A stretch of DNA of 64,000 nucleotides from Pseudomonas sp. PDM14. GTDB taxonomy: Bacteria > Pseudomonadota > Gammaproteobacteria > Pseudomonadales > Pseudomonadaceae. A model generated the notes under the pieces. That model was not told where the DNA came from, made no database searches, and saw nothing but the letters and a program-made list of their open reading frames with translations. The DNA is taken from the NCBI RefSeq assembly GCF_014851905.1, contig NZ_JACVAQ010000003.1, positions 186,001 to 250,000 of the forward strand, written 5' to 3'. This document shows, in pieces, positions 46,586-58,491 of the stretch. The position numbers and the translations under genes are program-made. Position 1 is the first letter of the stretch; each line of letters begins with the position of its first letter.

Positions 46586-47830
46586 ATGGATTCACGACTG
46601 ACGGGTGCGAAACGCTTTCTTCCCCGCCGGCTGACGCTGGGTGCTGCGGCACTCTCGCTGCTGGCGGCCAGTGTGTTCAGCCAGACTGCGGCGGCTGACG
46701 ACGTCAACACCACCGGCCTGGCCGTTACCGATACCACCGTGACGGTCGGCCAGCTGCACTCGGCAACCGGCACCATGGCGATCTCCGAAACCGGCGCGAT
46801 CCAGGCCGAACGCCTGGCCATCGACCAGATCAACGCCTCGGGCGGCGTGCTCGGTCGCCAGATCAAGGTGATCCAGGAAGACGGCGCCTCCGACTGGCCG
46901 ACTTTCGCCGAGAAGGCCAAGAAACTGCTGGAAAGCGACAAGGTCGCCACCGTGTTCGGTTGCTGGACTTCGGCCTCGCGCAAAGCCGTGCTGCCGATCT
47001 TCGAGAAAGACAACGGCCTGCTCTACTACCCGACCTTCTACGAAGGCCTGGAGCAATCCAAGAACGTTATCTATACCGGCCAGGAAGCGACTCAGCAGAT
47101 CCTCGCCAGCCTCGACTGGATCGCCAAGGAGAAGGGCGCCAAGACCTTCTACCTGCTCGGCTCGGACTACATCTGGCCGCGTACCTCGATGAAGATCGCG
47201 CGCAAGCACATCGAGAACGTGCTCGGCGGCAAGGTCGTCGGCGAAGAGTACTACCCGCTGGGCAACACCCAGTTCGGCTCGCTGACCAACAAGATCAAGC
47301 TGAAGAAACCGGACGTGGTCTTCGCCGCAGTCGTGGGCGGTTCCAACGTGGCCTTCTACAAGCAGCTGAAAGCCGCCGGCATCACCGCCGACAAGCAGAC
47401 CCTGCTGACCCTCTCCGTGACCGAGGATGAAATGCTCGGCATCGGCGGCGAGAACATGAAGGGCTTCTACTCCTCCATGAAGTACTTCCAGACCCTGGAC
47501 AACCCGAACAACAAGAAATTTGTTGAAGAGTTCAAGGCCAAGTACGGCAAGGATTCGGTCATCGGTGACGTGACCCAGGCCGGCTACCTCGGCCCATGGC
47601 TGTGGAAAGCCGCGGTCGAGAAGGCCGGCAGCTTCGACGTCGACAAAGTGGTTGCCGCCTCCCCGGGCATCGAGCTGACCACCGCGCCGGAAGGCTACGT
47701 GAAAGTGCACGACAACCATCACCTGTGGAGCAAGTCGCGCATCGCCGAGATCCAGGCCGACGGTACCTTCAAGGTGGTGTTCGAGTCCGACCTGATCGAG
47801 CCGAACCCGTTCCCGAAAGGCTACCAGTAA
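46586..47830 (+). CDS. urtA: Urea/short-chain-amide ABC transporter substrate-binding protein
   Basis: 414 residues with a signal peptide that has a twin-arginine-like start (RFLPRRLTLGAAALSLLAASVFSQTAAA before DDVN) and a LivJ/UrtA fold (VGQLHSATGTMAISE, FGCWTSASRKAVLPIFE, GLLYYPTFYEGLE, YIWPRTSMKIARKH, VTQAGYLGPWLWKAA). It gives the complex its specificity for urea or related amides such as formamide. AGGAGC box before the ATG. The FmdDEF transporter of Methylophilus is similar and linked to formamidase, as here. Confidence 0.9.
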   Translation: MDSRLTGAKRFLPRRLTLGAAALSLLAASVFSQTAAADDVNTTGLAVTDTTVTVGQLHSATGTMAISETGAIQAERLAIDQINASGGVLGRQIKVIQEDGASDWPTFAEKAKKLLESDKVATVFGCWTSASRKAVLPIFEKDNGLLYYPTFYEGLEQSKNVIYTGQEATQQILASLDWIAKEKGAKTFYLLGSDYIWPRTSMKIARKHIENVLGGKVVGEEYYPLGNTQFGSLTNKIKLKKPDVVFAAVVGGSNVAFYKQLKAAGITADKQTLLTLSVTEDEMLGIGGENMKGFYSSMKYFQTLDNPNNKKFVEEFKAKYGKDSVIGDVTQAGYLGPWLWKAAVEKAGSFDVDKVVAASPGIELTTAPEGYVKVHDNHHLWSKSRIAEIQADGTFKVVFESDLIEPNPFPKGYQ

Positions 47831-48083
47831 GCGGCTTGGCGAGCGGGTGGCAACGCCCCTCGCCCTGACCCTCTCCCCGCGAGAGGGGAGCGGTCCGGTA
47901 ACTGGCTTCAGCGTCGCTTCGGCAATGAGCCAGCGCCCCCAGGGGCAACGGGCCCTTCGAGACCTACCGCCAGCCACGGCTGGATTCAACGCCCCTTCGG
48001 GGTGAGGGTTGGGTGAGGGGTGGTGGCCAAGACCGGCGCCACCCCTTTGCCCTGCAACCTCCCACTATCAGGAGACCATCATC
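47831..48083. repeat. Intergenic spacer with REP-like repeat between urtA and urtB
   Basis: Contains CCCTGACCCTCTCCCCGCGAG with a GAGAGGGG return arm (47856-47889) and a second GGTGAGGGTTGGGTGAGG unit (about 48001-48018). The same family lies between urtD and urtE. No gene is seen; an AGGAGA box at its end serves urtB. Confidence 0.6.
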
Positions 48084-49001
48084 ATGGAATGGCTATCCGA
48101 CTTCGGCGCAATTGCCGTCATGCAGGGTTTCAACGGCTTGTCGGTGTTCTGTGTGCTGCTGCTGATGGCACTGGGTCTGGCGATCATCTTCGGTCAGATG
48201 GGCGTGATCAACATGGCCCACGGCGAATTCCTCACCGTAGGCGCCTACACCACCTACGTGATTTCGACGCTGACCCTGCAGTACTTCCCGGCCATGCAGC
48301 CGTACTACTTCTTCTTCGCCATCATCGCTGCGTTCTTCATCGCTGGCGCCTTAGGCTGGCTGGTGGAATGGGCGATGATCAGCAAGCTCTATCACCGTCC
48401 GCTGGACACTCTGCTGGCCACCTGGGGTCTGTCCCTGGTGATGCAGCAGGCGTTCCGCTCGATCTTCGGCGCCCGTGAAGTCGGCGCGGAAATGCCCGAG
48501 TGGATCATGGGTTCGTGGAACCCGGTGGAAGCCATCGACATTCCCAAGAACGGCCTGTTCGTCATGGGCCTGACCGTGCTCTGCACCGCCACCATCTTCC
48601 TCATGCTCTACCGCTCGCGCTGGGGCCTGCAGGTGCGCGCCACCATGCAGAACCGGGTGATGAGCCGCGCCGTCGGCATCAACACCAAGAAGGTCGACCG
48701 CATGACCTTCGCCCTCGGTTGCGGCGTGGCGGGTGTTGCCGGTGCGGCGTTCACCACCATCGGCTCGACCGGGCCGACCGCGGGTTCGCTGTACATCGTC
48801 GACACCTTCCTCACCGTGGTCTTCGGCGGTGCGGCCAGCCTGCTTGGCACCATCGCCTCGGCGTTCACCATCGCCCAGGCGCAATCGATCATGGAGTTCT
48901 TCCTCTCCGGCTCGATGGCCAAGGTGCTGACCCTGTCGGCGGTGATCCTGATCCTGATGCTGCGTCCGCAGGGTTTGTTCTCGATCAAGGTCAGGAAGTG
49001 A
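48084..49001 (+). CDS. urtB: Urea/amide ABC transporter permease UrtB-type
   Basis: 305 residues from the ATG at 48084 (AGGAGA box). Eight or so membrane helices of the LivH/BPD class (IFGQMGVINMAHGEFLTVGAY is the family signature; ALGCGVAGVAGAAFTTIGS; VFGGAASLLGTIASAF). Many annotated UrtB proteins carry a long N-terminal periplasmic extension that is absent here; the short form is more like FmdE. An inner-membrane pore subunit. Confidence 0.9.
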   Translation: MEWLSDFGAIAVMQGFNGLSVFCVLLLMALGLAIIFGQMGVINMAHGEFLTVGAYTTYVISTLTLQYFPAMQPYYFFFAIIAAFFIAGALGWLVEWAMISKLYHRPLDTLLATWGLSLVMQQAFRSIFGAREVGAEMPEWIMGSWNPVEAIDIPKNGLFVMGLTVLCTATIFLMLYRSRWGLQVRATMQNRVMSRAVGINTKKVDRMTFALGCGVAGVAGAAFTTIGSTGPTAGSLYIVDTFLTVVFGGAASLLGTIASAFTIAQAQSIMEFFLSGSMAKVLTLSAVILILMLRPQGLFSIKVRK

Positions 49002-49116
49002 TGTCGATGCCGCTTTTTGTAGGAGTCAGGGGCACGTCTAGTTGCTTGCTGGCGATGGAACCTGCATGCGCCCAGCTGGCGTGTGCAGGCGTGATGCAGA
49101 GCCCTAGGAGCCGTCC

Positions 49117-50297
49117 ATGAAAAACGCATACGAAAGCCTGCTGGGTGGCAAGCAGGGGGCCATCGGCCTGCTGGTGCTGGCCACGCTGATCCTGGTGGTG
49201 TTCCCGCTGATGCTGGACACCTTCCGCCTGAACATGGTCGGCAAGTACCTGACCTACGCCTTCGTCGCTGTCGGCCTGGTGCTGTGCTGGGGCTACGGCG
49301 GCATTCTCAGCCTCGGCCAGGGCATCTTCTTCGGGGTTGGCGGCTACTGCATGGCGATGTTCCTCAAGCTCGAGGCATCGGACCCGGAAAGCACCAAGAT
49401 CCAGTCCACCCCCGGTATCCCGGACTTCATGGACTGGAACCAGATCACCGAACTGCCGATGATGTGGCAGCCGTTCCACAGCTTCAGCTTCACCCTGCTG
49501 GCGGTGATCGCGGTGCCGACCCTGCTGGCGCTGGTCATCGGCGTGGCCATGTTCAAGCGCCGCGTCGGCGACGTGTACTTCTCCATCGTCACCCAGGCCA
49601 TCGCGGCGATCCTGACCATCCTGATCATCGGCCAGCAGGGCCTCACCGGTGGCGTCAACGGCATCACCGACCTGCGCACCCTGCTCGGTTGGGACATCCG
49701 CGATGACTCGGCGAAGATCATCCTCTACTTCGTCAACGCCTTCCTGCTGCTGGGCTGCATCCTGATCGGCCGCTTCGTGCTGACCTCCAAGCTCGGTCGC
49801 CTGCTCATGGCCATGCGCGACAAGGAAGAGCGCGTGCGCTTCTCCGGCTACGACGTGGCCAGCTTCAAGATCTTCGTGTTCTGCCTGGCGGCGGCCTTCT
49901 CGGCCATCGGTGGGGCGATGTTCGCCCTGCAGGTCGGCTTCATGTCGCCGAGCTTCGTCGGCATCGTGCCGTCGATCGAGATGGTCATCTTCGCCGCGGT
50001 CGGCGGGCGCATGTCGCTGCTCGGCGCGGTGTACGGCACGCTGCTGGTGAGCTTCGGCAAGACCTACTTTTCCGAGAGCTTCCCCGAGCTGTGGCTGTAC
50101 CTGATGGGCGGCCTGTTCATCGTCGTGGTCATGTACTTCCCCAACGGCATCGCCGGCCTGTGGGAAAGCCATGGGCGCAAGTGGATCTCGCGCTTCTCCC
50201 TGGGCAACAAGCTGTTCGGCCAACCGGCACCCAAGGCCCGGGTGCTCGCCAGCACGCCCGTCGCCCCACAACCCGCTCGTGAACTGGAGACCACGCC

Positions 50298-50301
<4 letters not shown>
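49117..50301 (+). CDS. urtC: Urea/amide ABC transporter permease UrtC-type
   Basis: 394 residues, LivM-class permease with about ten helices (GKYLTYAFVAVGLVLCWGYGGILSLGQGIFFGVGGYCMAMF; FSIVTQAIAAILTILIIGQQGLTGGVNG; MVIFAAVGGRMSLLGAVYGT). It pairs with UrtB to form the channel. The 115-bp gap before it has a GTAGGAG unit typical of a REP element and a clear AGGAGC RBS. It overlaps urtD by 4 bp. Confidence 0.93.
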
Positions 50302-51059
<758 letters not shown>

Positions 51060-51226
51060 TGCAACGGCTCAGTCTCCCCTCTCCCTCCGGGAGAGGGGCC
51101 GGGGGTGAGGGGCGAGCAGGAAAATCGCTGCCCATCTCCCCTCACCCTAACCCTCTCCCAAGGGCAGAGGGGACAGATCGCGCGGCACCCAGCCCAAGCG
51201 CTGAAGCCTTTTGAAGGAGTATCGGA
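51060..51226. repeat. Spacer with REP-like repeats between urtD and urtE
   Basis: CCCTCTCCCTCCGGGAGAGGG is a near-perfect hairpin at about 51076-51096, followed by CCCTCACCCTAACCCTCTCCC near 51139-51159. Same family as in the urtA-urtB gap. It splits an operon whose other joints are tight. Confidence 0.6.
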
Positions 51227-51916
51227 ATGTTCCAGATCAGCAACCTCGTTTCCGGCTACGGCCAGAGCCAGATCCTCCATGAGCTAAACCTCAACGTGGA
51301 GAAGAAGGAAATCGTCGCGGTCATGGGCCGCAACGGCATGGGCAAGACCACCCTGTTCAAGAGCCTGATGGGCGTGCTGCCGCAATGGGGCGGGCAGATC
51401 CTGGTCGACGGCAAGGACGTGTCCAAGCTGGAGACCCACCAGCGCGTCGAGCACGGCATCGCCTACGTACCGCAGGGGCGGATGATCTTCTCGCACATGA
51501 CCGTGCTGGAGAACATCCAGACCGGCCTGCCGGCCTCGGCCGGCGGCAAGGTGCCGGACGACCTCTACGCGCTGTTCCCGGTGCTGCACGAGATGCGTGC
51601 ACGCAAGGGCGGCAACCTCTCCGGTGGCCAGCAACAGCAGCTGGCCATCGCCCGCGCGCTGGCGACCAACCCCAAGGTGCTGCTGCTCGATGAGCCGACC
51701 GAGGGTATCCAGCCGTCGATCATCAAGGACATCGCCCACAAGCTGAAAGAAATCCGCAACCTGCGCGACCTGACCATCGTGGTCTCCGAGCAGGTGCTGT
51801 CGTTCACCATGGAAATCGCCGACCGCTTCCTGGTGATCGAGAAGGGCAAGTTCGTCGTCGAGGAGACCCGTGACAAGGTCGATGAGGCGACGATCAGCCG
51901 TTACCTCTCGGTGTGA
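51227..51916 (+). CDS. urtE: Urea/amide ABC transporter ATPase UrtE
   Basis: 229 residues. Walker A GRNGMGKTT, signature LSGGQQQQLAIARAL, Walker B LLLLDEPTEGIQPS, Q-loop YVPQGRMIF. LivF class. GGAGT RBS 8 bp before the ATG. It is the last transporter gene; a terminator lies about 155 bp after the stop, so the fmdA group has its own signal. Confidence 0.93.
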   Translation: MFQISNLVSGYGQSQILHELNLNVEKKEIVAVMGRNGMGKTTLFKSLMGVLPQWGGQILVDGKDVSKLETHQRVEHGIAYVPQGRMIFSHMTVLENIQTGLPASAGGKVPDDLYALFPVLHEMRARKGGNLSGGQQQQLAIARALATNPKVLLLDEPTEGIQPSIIKDIAHKLKEIRNLRDLTIVVSEQVLSFTMEIADRFLVIEKGKFVVEETRDKVDEATISRYLSV

Positions 51917-51992
51917 GGTGAGCGGCCGCTCACAATCTCCTGCCCGTGTTACAGGCTGGAGGCTGTTACTGGTGTAGCGCTGCGTCTGGCTC

Positions 51993-52030
51993 GAGCCCTG
52001 AAGGTCGCGAACTGGTCTGCGTCAGGGCTC
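51993..52030 (+). promoter_or_regulatory. Structured leader hairpin upstream of fmdA
   Basis: GAGCCCTGA at 51993-52001 pairs perfectly with TCAGGGCTC at 52022-52030. A second hairpin (GGGTGTG ... CACACGCCC, about 52036-52057) and then a terminator follow. The series looks like a transcribed leader or attenuator; no known riboswitch class was matched. Confidence 0.45.
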
Positions 52031-52070
52031 GAATCCGGGTGTGTTCCTCCACACGCCCGGCCTGCTACTC

Positions 52071-52104
52071 CCGGCTGGTACGCCTGTGCGTACCGGCTTT
52101 TTTT
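52071..52104 (+). terminator. Intrinsic terminator between urtE and fmdA
   Basis: GGTACGC (52077-52083), loop CTGT, GCGTACC (52088-52094), GGC, then seven T at 52098-52104. It would end urt transcripts or act as an attenuator. Confidence 0.8.
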
Positions 52105-52152
52105 CGTCCCGCGAAAACGGCGCAAAGCCGCGTGGCTGCTACGTTCTGCCAC

Positions 52153-52168
52153 TACGTCATCCGACGTA
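52153..52168 (+). promoter_or_regulatory. Operator-like palindrome upstream of fmdA
   Basis: TACGTC-ATCC-GACGTA, a perfect 6-4-6 palindrome identical in its arms to the site before urtA. It lies after the terminator and 90 bp before the fmdA ATG, the right place for an activator of a separate fmdA promoter. Confidence 0.7.
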
Positions 52169-52257
52169 TTTTCCGATCAGCGCGCACGTTCAAGACTAGC
52201 TCCGTACCCCGGCGCTGAGGCGCCATGTCCCCATCCATTGGTCCCAGGAGCTTCGTC

Positions 52258-53487
52258 ATGACCGACACGCTGATCAAGGTCAACCTCAACCAGCCCGCCA
52301 CCGAAAACGAGCAGATTCACAACCGCTGGCACCCGGACATTCCGATGGCCTGCTGGGTCAAGCCGGGTGACGATTTCATCCTCGAGACCTATGACTGGAC
52401 CGCCGGCGCGATCAAGAACAACGACGACGCCAGCGACGTGCGTGACGTCGACCTGTCCACCGTGCACTACCTGTCCGGCCCGGTCGGCGTACACGGTGCC
52501 GAGCCAGGTGACCTGCTGGTGGTCGACCTGCTCGACATCGGTGCCATGGCCGACTCGCAGTGGGGCTTCAACGGTTTCTTCTCGCGGCAGAACGGCGGCG
52601 GCTTCCTCACCGACCACTTCCCCTCCGCGCAAAAGGCCATCTGGGACTTCAAGGGCATGTTCACCAGCTCGCGGCACATCCCGGGCGTGAACTTCGCCGG
52701 CCTGATCCACCCCGGCCTGATCGGCTGCCTGCCGGACCACAAGATGCTGGCCGACTGGAACAAGCGTGAGCAGGAACTGATCGACACCGATCCGCACCGC
52801 GTCCCGGCCCTGGCCAACCCGCCGATGGCGCCCACCGCGCACATGGGCAAGATGAAGGGCGAAGCCCGTGACCTGGCTGCGCTGACCGGTGCGCGCACCG
52901 TGCCGCCGCGCGAGCATGGCGGCAACTGCGATATCAAGGACCTGTCGCGCGGCTCGAAGATCTTCTTCCCGGTCTACGTCGACGGCGCGGGCCTCTCGGT
53001 GGGCGACCTGCACTTCAGCCAGGGCGACGGTGAAATCACCTTCTGCGGCGCCATCGAAATGGCCGGCTGGGTGCACATGAAGGTCGAGCTGATCAAGGGC
53101 GGCATGGCCAAGTACGGGATCAAGAACCCGGTGTTCAAGCCGAGCCCGATCACTCCGCACTACAACAACTACCTGATCTTCGAAGGCATCTCGGTAGACG
53201 AGGCCGGCAAGCAGCACTACCTCGACGTCAACATCGCCTACAAGCAGGCCTGTCTCAACGCCATCAACTACCTGACCAAGTTCGGCTACTCGCCGGCCCA
53301 GGGCTACGCGCTGCTCGGCTCGGCACCGGTGCAGGGACACATCAGCGGCATCGTCGACGTGCCCAACGCCTGCGCCACGCTGTGGCTGCCGACCGACATC
53401 TTCGACTTCGACATCAACCCCAATGCCTCCGGCCCGATCAAGCACCTCGACGGCAGCGTCGATCTGCCAATCGCGCCGGACAAGTGA
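52258..53487 (+). CDS. fmdA: FmdA, formamidase
   Basis: 409 residues from the ATG at 52258. It matches the acetamidase/formamidase family (FmdA_AmdA): HNRWHPDIP, AEPGDLLVVDLLDIG, FNGFFSRQNGGGFLTDHFP, HPGLIGCLPD, PPREHGGNCDIKDL, LHFSQGDGEITFCGAIEM. The enzyme splits formamide into formate and ammonia. It opens the fmdA-fmdB-amiE-amiB group, separate from the transporter by a terminator. Confidence 0.94.
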   Translation: MTDTLIKVNLNQPATENEQIHNRWHPDIPMACWVKPGDDFILETYDWTAGAIKNNDDASDVRDVDLSTVHYLSGPVGVHGAEPGDLLVVDLLDIGAMADSQWGFNGFFSRQNGGGFLTDHFPSAQKAIWDFKGMFTSSRHIPGVNFAGLIHPGLIGCLPDHKMLADWNKREQELIDTDPHRVPALANPPMAPTAHMGKMKGEARDLAALTGARTVPPREHGGNCDIKDLSRGSKIFFPVYVDGAGLSVGDLHFSQGDGEITFCGAIEMAGWVHMKVELIKGGMAKYGIKNPVFKPSPITPHYNNYLIFEGISVDEAGKQHYLDVNIAYKQACLNAINYLTKFGYSPAQGYALLGSAPVQGHISGIVDVPNACATLWLPTDIFDFDINPNASGPIKHLDGSVDLPIAPDK

Positions 53488-53621
53488 GTTCCTCACCCGG
53501 GCGGGGCTGGGGCTTTGGACGGCGTTCATCCCGGCCCGGGTGGCGAACACTGGGGACCTGTCACACCGCACTACCGGTTCGGTGGCCGCTGCGCCGCCGA
53601 ACCGCTGCCCAGGAGTCAGTT

Positions 53622-53969
53622 ATGCCGATCTACGAATACGACTGTGCCGACTGCGGCGACTTCACCCGCCTGCGGCCGATGGCCGAACGCGACCAGCCCT
53701 GCGATTGCCCTTCCTGCGGCACGCTCAGCGGCCGGGTGATCCTCTCCGCCCCGGGCCTGGCGACCATGCCCGGCAGCCAGCGCCGCGCCATCGCGGCCAA
53801 CGAGCGCAGCGCCCACGCGCCGCAGACGCTCGACGAATACAAGCAGACGCGCAAGCACCCCAAGGGTTGCGGCTGCTGCACCCCGAACAAACCCCTGGCG
53901 CCGACCAAGGCCAACCCGCATGCCATGAAAGGCAAGCCGGCCGGTCGGCCGTGGATGATCAGCCACTGA
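53622..53969 (+). CDS. fmdB: FmdB-family zinc-ribbon protein
   Basis: 115 residues. The FmdB zinc ribbon begins at the N-terminus (MPIYEYDCADCGDF ... CDCPSCGTL) with C8-x2-C11 and a second C-x-C-x2-C set. A longer tail with a GCGCC motif follows (about residues 86-90). FmdB was described in Methylophilus as a regulator of formamidase genes; a nucleic-acid or metal role is likely. CAGGAGT RBS precedes the ATG. Confidence 0.88.
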   Translation: MPIYEYDCADCGDFTRLRPMAERDQPCDCPSCGTLSGRVILSAPGLATMPGSQRRAIAANERSAHAPQTLDEYKQTRKHPKGCGCCTPNKPLAPTKANPHAMKGKPAGRPWMISH

Positions 53970-54091
53970 GGCTGTTTGTTGAATCCCCGCTTGCGCGGGG
54001 AGAGCGTAAGGCTCGGACACCATCTTTTTGCACCGTTATTCCCGCGTAGGCGGGAATCCAGCCGCGCGGAATCAACCATAAGGAGTGCCCC
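53970..54091. repeat. Spacer with two REP-like hairpins between fmdB and amiE
   Basis: CCCCGCTTGCGCGGGG at 53985-54000 and ATTCCCGC-GTAG-GCGGGAAT at 54038-54057 are both short perfect hairpins. The second matches the unit at 30330-30357 in reverse. An AAGGAG box ends the spacer. Confidence 0.6.
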
Positions 54092-55135
54092 ATGCGTCAC
54101 GGCGATATTTCCAGCAGCCCGGACACCGTCGGCGTCGCCGTCGTCAACTACAAGATGCCGCGCCTGCACAGCAAGGCCGAAGTCCTCGACAACGCGCGCA
54201 AGATCGCCGAGATGATCAAGGGCATGAAGCTCGGCCTGCCGGGCATGGACCTGGTGGTGTTCCCCGAGTACAGCACCATGGGCATCATGTACGACAACGA
54301 CGAGATGATGGCCACCGCCGCCACCATCCCCGGCGAGGAGACGGCAATCTTCTCCGCCGCCTGCCGCGAGGCGAAGACCTGGGGCATCTTCTCGCTGACC
54401 GGCGAGCGCCACGAGGAACACCCGCACAAGGCACCGTACAACACCCTCATCCTGATCAACGACCAGGGCGAGATCGTGCAGAAGTACCGCAAGTGCATCC
54501 CCTGGTGTCCGATCGAGGGCTGGTATCCGGGCGACCGCACCTACGTCTCCGAAGGCCCCAAGGGCATGAAGATCAGCCTGATCATCTGCGACGACGGCAA
54601 CTACCCGGAAATCTGGCGCGACTGCGCGATGAAGGGCGCCGAGCTGATCGTCCGTTGCCAGGGCTACATGTACCCGGCCAAGGAACAGCAGGTGCTGATG
54701 TCCAAGACCATGGCCTGGGCCAACAACTGCTACGTGGCGGTGGCCAACGCCGCCGGCTTCGACGGCGTGTACAGCTACTTCGGCCACTCGGCGATCATCG
54801 GCTTCGACGGGCGTACCCTCGGCGAATGCGGCGAGGAGGAAATGGGCATCCAGTACGCCCAGCTGTCGGTGTCGCAGATCCGCGATGCGCGCGCCAACGA
54901 CCAGTCGCAGAACCACCTGTTCAAGCTGCTGCACCGTGGCTACACCGGCATGTACAACTCCGGCGACGGCGACAAGGGCGTGGCGGACTGCCCGTTCGAC
55001 TTCTACCGCACCTGGGTGCTGGATGCGCAGAAGGCCCAGGCCGACGTGGAGAAGATGACCCGCAGCACCATCGGCGTGGCCGATTGCCCGGTGGGCGAAC
55101 TGCCGCATCCGGGCCAGGAGAAAACAGCGGGATAA
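54092..55135 (+). CDS. amiE: AmiE, aliphatic amidase (nitrilase superfamily)
   Basis: 347 residues; very like P. aeruginosa AmiE from memory (start [30 protein letters not shown]). The catalytic triad is intact: E59 (VVFPEYS), K134 (KYRKCIPW) and C166 (IICDDGN). It hydrolyses short amides such as acetamide and propionamide to the acid and ammonia. In P. aeruginosa it is controlled by AmiC/AmiR; neither is here. Confidence 0.94.
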   Translation: MRHGDISSSPDTVGVAVVNYKMPRLHSKAEVLDNARKIAEMIKGMKLGLPGMDLVVFPEYSTMGIMYDNDEMMATAATIPGEETAIFSAACREAKTWGIFSLTGERHEEHPHKAPYNTLILINDQGEIVQKYRKCIPWCPIEGWYPGDRTYVSEGPKGMKISLIICDDGNYPEIWRDCAMKGAELIVRCQGYMYPAKEQQVLMSKTMAWANNCYVAVANAAGFDGVYSYFGHSAIIGFDGRTLGECGEEEMGIQYAQLSVSQIRDARANDQSQNHLFKLLHRGYTGMYNSGDGDKGVADCPFDFYRTWVLDAQKAQADVEKMTRSTIGVADCPVGELPHPGQEKTAG

Positions 55136-55278
55136 CCTGCTGTTCACTGGCGCCAGCGAACGCGCCATTCCTGCTCTCGCAGGGTGCGCCGCGCGCACCG
55201 ATAGTATCGGCGCCGCCGCTCCTTGCGGTGCGCACGGCGCACCCTGCGACAAGGCCCGGCGTCATCAGGAACCTCGGC

Positions 55279-56322
55279 ATGCCCTTCGTCAACGACCTGC
55301 TCGACCACAACCGTGACCTGCTGGCCCAGGCGCCCGTGCCGCCACCGGCGGGCTCGTTGCAATCGCGTTTCCTCTTCGATCCGGCGCAGGTCATGGCCCT
55401 GCTGCGCGCGCGCATCGTTGGCCAGGACGCAGTACTGGAGCAGGTCGAGTCGCTGCTCAAGGTGGTCAAGGCCGATATCGGCGAGCGCGAGCGGCCGCTG
55501 GCGGTGAACCTGTTCATGGGCCCGACCGGCGTCGGCAAGACCGAGATCGTGCGCCTGCTGGCCCAGGCCATCCACGGCCGCGCCGATGCCTTCTGCCGCA
55601 TCGACATGCACACCCTGGCCCAGGAGCACTACGCCGCCGCCCTGACCGGCGCGCCGCCCGGCTATGTCGGCAGCAAGGAAGGCACCACGCTGTTCGACGT
55701 CGAGGCGATCCAGGGCAGCTACAGCCGCCCCGGTATCGTGCTGTTCGACGAGCTGGAGAAGGCCAGCAAGGAGGTGGTACGCAGCCTGCTTGGCGTGCTG
55801 GAAAACGGCCGCCTGACCCTGACCGCCGGGAGCAAGACCATCGACTTTCGCAATAGCCTGATCTTCATGACCAGCAACATCGGCGCACAGGATGCGCGGC
55901 GCTACCGCGAGCGCTTCCAGCATGGCTGGCGGCGCTGGCTGGGCCTCGAACCGCAGGGCGAAGCGACGCTGCTGGAGCAGGCGTTGCACGGCCATTTCGA
56001 GCCGGAGTTCCTCAACCGCATCGACCGCATCCTCGGTTTCGAGCGCATCGAGGGCGAGTGGCTGGAAGCGCTGCTGGACATCGAACTGGGCAAGCTCAAT
56101 CAGCGCCTGGGCAAGCAGGGCCGTGCCCTGCTGCTCGATGAAAGTGCCAGCGACTGGCTATGCCGCGAACACGACCCGCGCTACGGCGCGCGTGCCTTGG
56201 CGCGCCGCGTGCGCACCGAGCTGGAGCCGGCCATCGCCGAGTGCCTGCTGGCCGACCCGGCGGTGATCCGCATGCTGGCGCTGGTGGAGGAGGGGAGACT
56301 GGTGGTGCGCAGAGACCCGTGA
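55279..56322 (+). CDS. amiB: AmiB-like AAA+ chaperone ATPase
   Basis: 347 residues from the ATG at 55279. Walker [10 protein letters not shown], pore/arginine-region motifs [17 protein letters not shown], Walker B IVLFDELEKAS, sensor-1 FMTSNIGAQD, and a C-terminal D2-small domain (DPRYGARALARRVRTELEPAIAE). It is close to the second AAA+ module of ClpB/ClpA, without the N-domain and first module. In P. aeruginosa amiB follows amiE with unknown purpose. Codons appear strongly GC-rich, like the rest of the island. Confidence 0.88.
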   Translation: MPFVNDLLDHNRDLLAQAPVPPPAGSLQSRFLFDPAQVMALLRARIVGQDAVLEQVESLLKVVKADIGERERPLAVNLFMGPTGVGKTEIVRLLAQAIHGRADAFCRIDMHTLAQEHYAAALTGAPPGYVGSKEGTTLFDVEAIQGSYSRPGIVLFDELEKASKEVVRSLLGVLENGRLTLTAGSKTIDFRNSLIFMTSNIGAQDARRYRERFQHGWRRWLGLEPQGEATLLEQALHGHFEPEFLNRIDRILGFERIEGEWLEALLDIELGKLNQRLGKQGRALLLDESASDWLCREHDPRYGARALARRVRTELEPAIAECLLADPAVIRMLALVEEGRLVVRRDP

Positions 56323-56350
56323 GCGAGCGGCAGCCCGCTCACGGCATCGA

Positions 56351-56668
56351 TCAGCAGGGGCGGCCGTTCTTGCCGATGTTGCTGTTGGGATCCGGCTGCA
56401 CGCAGGTCTGCTCGGAGATCTGCTGAATTTGCGGGTTCTTGTCGCGGATGCTGCTGGTGAAAGTGCCGACGAAGCGCTCGGCCAGGGCCTGGTCGGTGAA
56501 GCGTCGCGCGCCGCTCAGGCTGCCGGTGTAGGAGCCGTTGCTGGACGCATAACAGTGCTCGTAGCCATCGCATTGCAGGGCGACGATCCATACCGGCGAG
56601 TTGACCAGAACACCCGCCTGGGTGGCGCTGGCGGCGAGCAGCAGCAAAGTGGAAAGCATGAGGCGCAT
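56351..56668 (-). CDS. Small secreted protein of unknown function
   Basis: 105 residues from the ATG at 56668 (signal MRLMLSTLLLLAASATQA). The mature part has four Cys (LQC, EHC, QTC, GRPC) and segments IVALQCDGYEHCYASSNGSYTGSLSG and FTDQALAERFVGTFTSSIRDKNPQIQQI. Family not recognised. It is convergent with amiB and upstream of nothing obvious. Confidence 0.7.
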   Translation of the reverse strand: MRLMLSTLLLLAASATQAGVLVNSPVWIVALQCDGYEHCYASSNGSYTGSLSGARRFTDQALAERFVGTFTSSIRDKNPQIQQISEQTCVQPDPNSNIGKNGRPC

Positions 56669-56763
56669 ATCGAGAACTCCTGTAGTCGAGTGAATGAGCC
56701 TATCTGCTTGGCACATCGCTGGCTATGCGACCTCGGTGTTCTGTGGCCGAGGTCGCGCTTGCA

Positions 56764-58347
<1,584 letters not shown>

Positions 58348-58491
58348 GCGGGAACCTGGTCGTGGAGCTGAAAATTGGCCGCAAAGTATACAGACTGTGC
58401 TCGCCGATTGCTGGTCTTGGGCTGGACGGCAGAGACACCCGCCAACTGCCACGGTTTGTGGCGTGCTGATGAGCGTCTCTGCGGATGGGCC

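Noticed and set aside
51950..52110. Guanidine-I (ykkC) riboswitch upstream of fmdA
   Set aside because: GAACTGGTC loosely recalls one conserved stretch, but the other core elements are absent; kept only as an unknown structured leader.
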